Source: DAOUKH01 sp964291475 (GTDB taxonomy: Bacteria > Chloroflexota > Dehalococcoidia > SHYB01). From it: DNA of 64,000 nucleotides. Positions within the stretch are counted from its first letter, which is position 1. Each line of letters starts with the position of its first letter. The notes below the pieces were generated by a model. It made no database searches. It was not told the origin of the DNA and saw only the letters and a program-made list of their open reading frames with translations. A program made the position numbers and the translations under genes. Of the stretch, positions 58,924 to 64,000 are shown in pieces. The DNA is taken from positions 1 to 64,000 of the forward strand of contig OZ220082.1 of assembly GCA_964291475.2 (NCBI GenBank). Direction: 5' to 3'.

Positions 58924-60188
58924 CCGTCGCCGGCCCCGGCGGGAGACGGCTCGCTCTCGCCCGGCGCGCGGATGGGCGCTGCCCGCGTCCAGAGCCAGAC
59001 GCCGACCTGCGTCGCCGCGGCGACGGCGCCGATCGCCACCAGCGCCGTCTGCGGTCCGACGACCTCGGCCAGCCCTCCCAGGAGAAGCTGTCCGAAGGGG
59101 GCGATGCCCCAGATGATGGTGCGGACGGCGAAGACGCGACCAGAAATCTCGGGCGGCGAGAGCAACTGCACCGTCGCCATGTTCAGCGACAGGTACACCG
59201 ACTGCGTCATCCCCACCACGAGGATGATGCCGAGGGAGAGGGCGAAGGTTTCCGACTGCGCGAACAGGATCAGCACCAGCCCCTGGAGCACCCCCGCGCC
59301 GATCATCACCCCCGGCCGGGGACGGGAGACATTCAGCGCCGCCAGCAGCAGCGACGCCGCAAGTCCGCCGATGCCGACGCTGGTGAACAGCAGTCCAAGC
59401 TCCGCGTCGCCGACCTCCAGCACGTCTCGTTTGAAGATCGGCAGCAGCGCCATATACGCCGTGGCAAAGACGGTGAACAGCGCGGCGGACGAGATGATCA
59501 CCGTCAGGCTGTGCGAGTTCCGGATGTAGCGGATCCCTTCGAGGAACGACTCCCGCGCCGACGCCGTCGCGTCGCCCACCGGGGGCCGCGACGGGAGCCG
59601 CGCCGCGGTCAGCAAAGCGAGCACGGAGAAGCCGAGGGCCGTGAAGAAGGCCGCCTCGACGCCGCCCGACTCCAGGATGAATCCTGCCGCGCCGGGCGCG
59701 ATCGCCATCATGCCGTTGAGGACCACCGTGAAATGGACCACCCCGTTGGTCACCACGCCCCGGGGGACGAGGTCGGCGATCATCGCCTGCCGCACCGGCA
59801 GCGTGCCCCCCGTCACCGCGCCGCCGAACAGGGAGAAGACCATCAGCAGCACGACGGTCATACCGTCGAACACCAGGACGACGGCCATGGCGAGGACGAG
59901 GACGATGTTGAACACCTCGGCGCCGACCAAGATCTTTCGCCGGTCGATCCGGTCGGCCATCGTCCCGCTCACCAGCGGCAGCAACAGAATAGGGAGCGAC
60001 CAGAGGGCGAAGCTCAGCGTCACCAGGAACGGCGACTGTGTCAGCTCCTGGGCCAGCCACGCCCGTCCCAACTGCTGAATGTGCACCGAGGCGAAGGTCA
60101 TCACCGCGGTCATCCAGAACCAGCGGTAGCCCTGGTAATGGAAGGCCTGCAGACCTCGGATCGGCTCGCGGGCTCGGGTGGGAGACAT
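58920..60188 (-). CDS. MFS transporter
   Basis: 422 aa from ATG 60188, where family sequence begins (SPTRAREPIRGLQAFHYQGY, then RWFWMTAVMTFASVHIQQLG). About twelve hydrophobic segments follow, and the inter-helix signature MADRIDRRKILVGAEVFNIV matches loop 2-3 of drug/MFS exporters (DRxxRR). The second half has QSETFALSLGIILVVGMTQS. It is a DHA1/MFS_3-like (EntS-like) exporter with unknown substrate. It lies just after the histidine kinase gene on the same strand (16 bp), so it may be its target. Confidence 0.85.
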   Translation of the reverse strand: MSPTRAREPIRGLQAFHYQGYRWFWMTAVMTFASVHIQQLGRAWLAQELTQSPFLVTLSFALWSLPILLLPLVSGTMADRIDRRKILVGAEVFNIVLVLAMAVVLVFDGMTVVLLMVFSLFGGAVTGGTLPVRQAMIADLVPRGVVTNGVVHFTVVLNGMMAIAPGAAGFILESGGVEAAFFTALGFSVLALLTAARLPSRPPVGDATASARESFLEGIRYIRNSHSLTVIISSAALFTVFATAYMALLPIFKRDVLEVGDAELGLLFTSVGIGGLAASLLLAALNVSRPRPGVMIGAGVLQGLVLILFAQSETFALSLGIILVVGMTQSVYLSLNMATVQLLSPPEISGRVFAVRTIIWGIAPFGQLLLGGLAEVVGPQTALVAIGAVAAATQVGVWLWTRAAPIRAPGESEPSPAGAGDG

Positions 60189-60204
60189 GCGGCGGGCCGG
60201 CGGC

Positions 60205-61977
60205 CTAGGCGTCCAGGGCCGGCGGCGCGGGGCCGTCGTTGATGGGGAGCGTGAAGCGGAAGATGGCGCCCCCGCCGGGCTCGCTCTCGGCCTTGATCGA
60301 GCCGCCGAGGGCCTGCACGGTGTGCTTCGCCAGCGCCAGCCCCAGGCCGGTGCCACTGCTCGCACGCGACGTGTCCGCCTTGAAGAACCGCTCGAAGATG
60401 TGCGGCAGGTGCTCGGGCAGGATGCCGTCGCCGGAGTCGGCCACCGACACCTCGACGGCGCCGCCCGCCGCCCGCGCCCGCACCGTCACGCAGCCGTCCT
60501 CCGGGGTGAACTTCAGCGCGTTGTCGAACAGGTTCTGCATCACGCGGTGGACGGCGGCGCGGTCGGCGACGACGTCCGGCAGGTCGGCGGGAAGCGCGAC
60601 GTCGAGGTCGATCTGCTTGCTCGCCGCGCGGGGGCGCACGCGGTCGGCGGCGGTCTCGACGAGGTCCACGATGCTCATGGGCGCGGAGGCGAACTCCGCC
60701 TTGCCCGCCTCCAGCGTCGCGAGGTCGAGGAGCTCCTGCACCAGCACCGTCATCTGGTCGACTTCCCCGTGGATGAGCCGGAGGAACTCGTCGGCCGCCG
60801 CGGGGTCGTCCGACGCCGCGTCCTGCAGCGTCTCCACCGACGCCTTGATCGACGCCAGGGGCGTGCGGAGCTCGTGGGAGACGTTGGCGACGAACTCGCG
60901 GCGCACCCGTTCCAGCCGGCGGATCTCAGAGAGGTCGCGCGCGATGATCAGCACCGCCGCGCCGCCGCGCCGCATCATCGGCGTCGCCGACACCTCCAGG
61001 GGCCGCAGGTCGTGGCCGTAGGAGATTTGCCCCGACTGGTGGCGCCCGTCCGCGAGCGCGTCGGTGACGAGCCGCGCCACCTCGTAGTCGCGCACCACCT
61101 GCATCAGCCGTTGACCGATCGCCTCATCGGCCGAGACCCCGAAGACGGCCAGCGCCGCCGGATTGGCGACGGCGATCGTCCCCGCCTCGTCGACCATGAG
61201 CAGGGCGTCGTTCATACCGTCGATCACGGCCCCGAAGGTGTCGCGCTCGTGGTAGCTCGTGCGGACCTGGTTCTCCAAGGCCGTCGCCATCTCGTTGATC
61301 GCGACGGCGAGAGGGTCCGCTTCGCTGATGTGCGGCGTCTCCGCGCGCTGGTAGAGCTCGCCTGCCGCCAGACGCCGGGCGACGCCGGCGAACGCGGCGA
61401 GGGCCCGCTGCAAGTTCCCGGTGAAGAGCAGACTGAATACGACGAGGGCGGCCAACGCAACCGCACCGACGATCAGCACCGGCCGCACCGCGCCCCAGTA
61501 CGCCTCCCCCAAGCTCTCCCTGCCGACGGTCACGCGGACGACGCCGATGACCTCGCCGCCGTCCACGACCGGCGCGGCGACGTGCAGCCGCGAGTCGCCT
61601 GTCACGGGGTCGTTGCGGTGCATGCGCTCGGTCCCGCCGCCGAAGGCGTCCTGGATTTCGAGCGCGTCGCCGGTGGTGCGCCCCACCTCGTCCGAGGCGT
61701 AGCGCACCTCGCCCGCGGCGTCGACGACGGTGACGGCCTCGCCGTCGCCCAGGACGGCGGCGGCCGCGGCGTCGAGGCGTTCCCGCTCGAGGCTGCCCTC
61801 GATCAGGCCCCGCGCGGTCTCGACCAGGCCATGGGCCTGAGTGACGGCCCTGGCGTCGAGCTCGTCGGCCGCCTGGCCGCGCGCCCGGCCGCCAACGACG
61901 ACCGACGTCGCGATGGTAATCGCCGCCACGAGCACCAGGCTCGACAGCAGCATCCGCCAGCGCAGGCTCCGCAGCAT
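60205..61977 (-). CDS. Sensor histidine kinase (PhoR-type, with HAMP and PAS)
   Basis: 590 aa from ATG 61977, one base after the response-regulator stop. Two TM segments (LLSSLVLVAAITIATSVVVG and VRPVLIVGAVALAALVVFSL) flank an extracytoplasmic sensor domain. HAMP follows, then a PAS domain (MNDALLMVDEAGTIAVANPA). HisKA has REFVANVSHELRTPLASIKA (phosphorylated His). The ATPase domain has NLFDNALKFTPEDG (N box), VADSGDGILPEHLPHIFERF (G1/F box) and GTGLGLALAKHTVQALGG (G2). It phosphorylates the regulator at 61979-62689. The signal is unknown. Confidence 0.94.
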   Translation of the reverse strand: MLRSLRWRMLLSSLVLVAAITIATSVVVGGRARGQAADELDARAVTQAHGLVETARGLIEGSLERERLDAAAAAVLGDGEAVTVVDAAGEVRYASDEVGRTTGDALEIQDAFGGGTERMHRNDPVTGDSRLHVAAPVVDGGEVIGVVRVTVGRESLGEAYWGAVRPVLIVGAVALAALVVFSLLFTGNLQRALAAFAGVARRLAAGELYQRAETPHISEADPLAVAINEMATALENQVRTSYHERDTFGAVIDGMNDALLMVDEAGTIAVANPAALAVFGVSADEAIGQRLMQVVRDYEVARLVTDALADGRHQSGQISYGHDLRPLEVSATPMMRRGGAAVLIIARDLSEIRRLERVRREFVANVSHELRTPLASIKASVETLQDAASDDPAAADEFLRLIHGEVDQMTVLVQELLDLATLEAGKAEFASAPMSIVDLVETAADRVRPRAASKQIDLDVALPADLPDVVADRAAVHRVMQNLFDNALKFTPEDGCVTVRARAAGGAVEVSVADSGDGILPEHLPHIFERFFKADTSRASSGTGLGLALAKHTVQALGGSIKAESEPGGGAIFRFTLPINDGPAPPALDA

Positions 61978-61978
61978 C

Positions 61979-62689
61979 CTACGACTCGAACTTGTAGCCG
62001 ATTCCTCTGATAGTGACCAGGCGCTTGGGGCGGCTGGGGTCCTCTTCGATCTTCTCCCGTAGCCAGCGCACGTGCACGTCGACGGTCCGCGTGTCGCCGC
62101 TGTACTCGTAACCCCAGATGCGCTCGAGGAGCGCGTCGCGGGAGAAGACGATGCCCTGGTTCTTGAGCAGGAAGGCCAGCAGGTCGAACTCCTTCGGCCG
62201 CAGCGCCGTCTCGACGCCGCCGATGGAGAAGCGCCGCGCCGCCGGATCGATCTCGAGGTTGTGCGCCGTTAGCACCTCGTGGGCTTGCCCCTCGGCGCCG
62301 GCCCGCCGGTCCATCTCGACCCGGCGCAGCAGCGCCTTCACGCGGGCGAGCAGCTCGCGCATGCTGAAGGGCTTGGTCAGATAGTCGTCGGCCCCGACCT
62401 CGAGCCCGACGATCCGGTCGACCTCCTCCACCTTGGCGGTGAGCATGAGGATCGGCGTCGTGGCCTCGCGCCGGATGGCGCGGCAGACGTCGAGACCGTC
62501 CATCTTCGGCAGCATGAGGTCGAGGACCACGAGGTCGGGCGAGGAGGTGAGGGCGAGGTCGCGGCCCTCGGCGCCGTCGCCGGCCGCAAGTACCTTGAAC
62601 CCGTCGCGGCCCAGATTGTAAGAGAGGGCCCGGCGAAGAGTGTCTTCGTCCTCGATGACGAGCACGGTGCGCTGGCCTGAGGGCTCCAC
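61979..62689 (-). CDS. OmpR/PhoB-type response regulator
   Basis: 236 aa from GTG 62689, where the fold begins (QRTVLVIEDEDTLRRALSYN). Receiver: acidic pair in VLVIEDED, phosphorylated Asp in PDLVVLDLMLPKMDGLDVCR, and Lys in GADDYLTKPFSMRELLARVK. Winged-helix DNA-binding domain: ETALRPKEFDLLAFLLKNQG, then YSGDTRTVDVHVRWLREKIE and RLVTIRGIGYKFES. It is a transcription factor paired with the kinase gene that follows. The -10 at 62696-62701 sits 6 bp before GTG, so the mRNA would be leaderless. Confidence 0.94.
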   Translation of the reverse strand: MEPSGQRTVLVIEDEDTLRRALSYNLGRDGFKVLAAGDGAEGRDLALTSSPDLVVLDLMLPKMDGLDVCRAIRREATTPILMLTAKVEEVDRIVGLEVGADDYLTKPFSMRELLARVKALLRRVEMDRRAGAEGQAHEVLTAHNLEIDPAARRFSIGGVETALRPKEFDLLAFLLKNQGIVFSRDALLERIWGYEYSGDTRTVDVHVRWLREKIEEDPSRPKRLVTIRGIGYKFES

Positions 62690-62695
62690 ACGCCG

Positions 62696-62701
62696 ATTAT
62701 A
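62696..62701 (-). promoter_or_regulatory. TATAAT overlapping the glycerate kinase stop, before the response regulator
   Basis: A perfect TATAAT lies on the minus strand and includes the TAA stop of the glycerate kinase gene. It is 6 bp before GTG 62689. It would give a leaderless transcript for the two-component genes. No -35 is clear. Confidence 0.45.
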
Positions 62702-63845
62702 CTCCCGCGCCGCCCCCGCGCGGACGCTCCGCCCACCGCAGGACGGCCCGCTTCGTGGCCGCCTCGACCACCGCCGCGGCCTGCTCGGGCGGCGCGTCGG
62801 GCGAGGCCTCCTCCCCAAGCCCCTCGCTCGCCACGATGCCGTGGGGCAACAGGTCCTCCGGTGTCAGGTCGATGCGGCCGCAGACCGCGATCACCGGCGC
62901 GCCCGCCTCCCGTGCGGCGTGGGCGACCGCCAGCGTCCCCTTCCCGTCGAGCGTCCCGGCGTCGAGTCGCCCTTCGCCGGTGAGGACGAGGTCGGCACGA
63001 TCGAACCGGGCGGCGGGGCCGATGAAGTCGAGCACCAATGCCGCCCCGTTCAGGAGCTCGGCGCCCAAGAAGGCGTGCAGCCCGCCGGCCAGGCCGCCCG
63101 CCGGGCCGCTCCGCGGCGTGGCGAGCAGTTCGACGCCCGTCGCCGCGCGCGTCACCTCGCAATAGCGGTCGAGGCAGGCGGCAAGGAGATCCATGTCGGC
63201 CTCGTCGCACCCCTTCTGCTCCATGAACTTGCGCGGCCCCTCCGGGCCGGTCATGGGAATGTCGACGTCGCAGGCGACCCGAACGCGGCTCTGGGCCAGG
63301 CGCGGGTCGAGGGCGCTCATGTCGATGGAAGCCAGTGCCCCCAGGGCCGCCCCGCCTGGTGTGAGAGGCGCACCCGCGGCATCCAGGAACCGCACCCCTA
63401 GGGCGCTCAACGCGCCGGCCCCGCCGTCGACCGTGGCGCTGCCCCCGACGCCGACCAGGACGTCGCGGTAGCCGCGGTCAAGCGCGGCGCGAATAAGCTC
63501 GCCGGTGCCGTACGTCGACGCCGCGCGTGGGTCGAGACGGGTGGGGTCGAGCAGGCGCAGTCCCGAGGCCCGCGCCATCTCCACCACGGCAGGCCCGCCG
63601 CCGCCCAACGCGCCCCATCGCGCCCGCACCGGCGCGCCCAGCGGACCACGGACGTCGGCCTTGAAGTACCGCCCGCCGGTCGCGCCCACCAGTACGTCGA
63701 GGGTGTCGTCGCCGCCGTCCGCCATGGGGAGAGCCACGGTCTCAGCCTCAGGAAGGGCGGCCCGGCAGCCACGGCCCATCGCCTCGGCCGCTTCGTGGGC
63801 GCTCAGCGTTCCCTTGAACGCTTGCGGCATGCACAGGATGCGCAA
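62697..63845 (-). CDS. Glycerate kinase (GlxK/GarK-type)
   Basis: 382 aa from TTG 63845, chosen because family sequence begins there (RILCMPQAFKGTLSAHEAAE). It phosphorylates glycerate with ATP. Motifs: VALPMADGGDDTLDVLVGAT, VLVGVGGSATVDGGAGALSA, RVRVACDVDIPMTGPEGPRK and ADLVLTGEGRLDAGTLDGKG (TGEGxxDxxTxxGK, the PF02595 phosphate-site signature). A mobile gap between these fits the family. A glycolate/photorespiration-type salvage or serine pathway role is usual. It lies 10 bp after the gene that ends at 63856. Confidence 0.9.
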   Translation of the reverse strand: MRILCMPQAFKGTLSAHEAAEAMGRGCRAALPEAETVALPMADGGDDTLDVLVGATGGRYFKADVRGPLGAPVRARWGALGGGGPAVVEMARASGLRLLDPTRLDPRAASTYGTGELIRAALDRGYRDVLVGVGGSATVDGGAGALSALGVRFLDAAGAPLTPGGAALGALASIDMSALDPRLAQSRVRVACDVDIPMTGPEGPRKFMEQKGCDEADMDLLAACLDRYCEVTRAATGVELLATPRSGPAGGLAGGLHAFLGAELLNGAALVLDFIGPAARFDRADLVLTGEGRLDAGTLDGKGTLAVAHAAREAGAPVIAVCGRIDLTPEDLLPHGIVASEGLGEEASPDAPPEQAAAVVEAATKRAVLRWAERPRGGGAGV

Positions 63846-63855
63846 CGCCGGCGCT

Positions 63856-64000
63856 CTACTTCCGCTCCGCGCCGCCCTCGACGCCGTCGTAGAACGCGTA
63901 GGTCTCGGCGCCGATCCCGATGGGTTCAAGATGCCGCCCCAGCGTGCTCGCGAAAAACTCCTCCAGGGCACGGACGTCCCACCCGTCGGCGTGGATGGCC
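63856..64000 (-). CDS. C-terminal end of a protein of unknown function (partial, runs off the window)
   Basis: The last ~47 codons are open to the window edge and read AIHADGWDVRALEEFFASTL, then GRHLEPIGIGAETYAFYDGV, then EGGAERK and TAG at 63856-63858. The pattern is protein-like but too short to name. It is followed after 10 bp by glycerate kinase, suggesting one operon. Confidence 0.65.
   Translation of the reverse strand, partial: AIHADGWDVRALEEFFASTLGRHLEPIGIGAETYAFYDGVEGGAERK

Overview
The window is one contiguous high-GC segment, apparently chromosomal, most likely from a Chloroflexota bacterium of the SAR202/Dehalococcoidia type. This is inferred from three things: the catabolic gene content (haloalkane dehalogenase-like, FAS1/MaoC-like dehydratase, amidohydrolase, flavin oxidoreductase and SRPBCC genes side by side), long secreted FN3/IPT/RCC1 proteins, and intergenic spaces packed with short hairpin repeats. 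No 16S rRNA, transposase, integrase or CRISPR array was seen. The only RNA gene found is a tRNA-Ile(GAU) with an encoded CCA end.

Layout. 1-0.6 kb: a 12-unit array of ~46-bp hairpin repeats. 0.7-4.5 kb: two minus-strand secreted proteins, one collagen-like and one IPT/TIG-like. 4.5-8.7 kb: repeat-rich DNA holding an alpha/beta hydrolase, a HicB-like protein and a frameshifted aminotransferase. 8.7-25.1 kb: housekeeping genes (folC, fabF, a SWIM-finger protein, glnA-gltB, an MDR oxidoreductase, a MoxR ATPase, an alkyltransferase, and the dnaE group). 25.5-31.5 kb: a cytochrome c lipoprotein and a branched-chain amino-acid-type ABC transporter (binding protein, livH, livM, livG, livF). 31.6-42.5 kb: catabolic and central-metabolism genes, including a phosphofructokinase and an inositol-monophosphatase-like enzyme. 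42.5-56.1 kb: accessory DNA with a duplicated small secreted peptide, fragments of two genes, two large secreted proteins sharing a related ~220-bp upstream region, a family-3 binding protein, a translationally coupled flavoprotein/FeoB-like pair, a DUF6174-like lipoprotein and a Phd-VapC pair. 56.3-57.6 kb: a lower-GC HEPN-like gene next to tRNA-Ile. 57.7-64 kb: acyl-CoA dehydrogenase, MFS transporter, PhoR/PhoB-type two-component pair, glycerate kinase and the end of one more gene.

How genes work together. glnA and gltB form an ammonia-assimilation unit behind a near-consensus sigma-70 promoter. The liv genes make one ABC importer. The kinase, response regulator and MFS genes are packed as one minus-strand unit. 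The flavoprotein and FeoB-like transporter overlap by 11 bp, so their products probably act together on a metal or metalloid.

Data quality. Five genes are split by single-base frameshifts (near 7959, 21041, 26179, 29686 and 34671), four of them in C/G runs. Residual sequencing error is the simplest explanation, so I list them as CDS rather than decayed genes. Starts were chosen by ribosome-binding site and family length. Promoters were read by eye and not scored.
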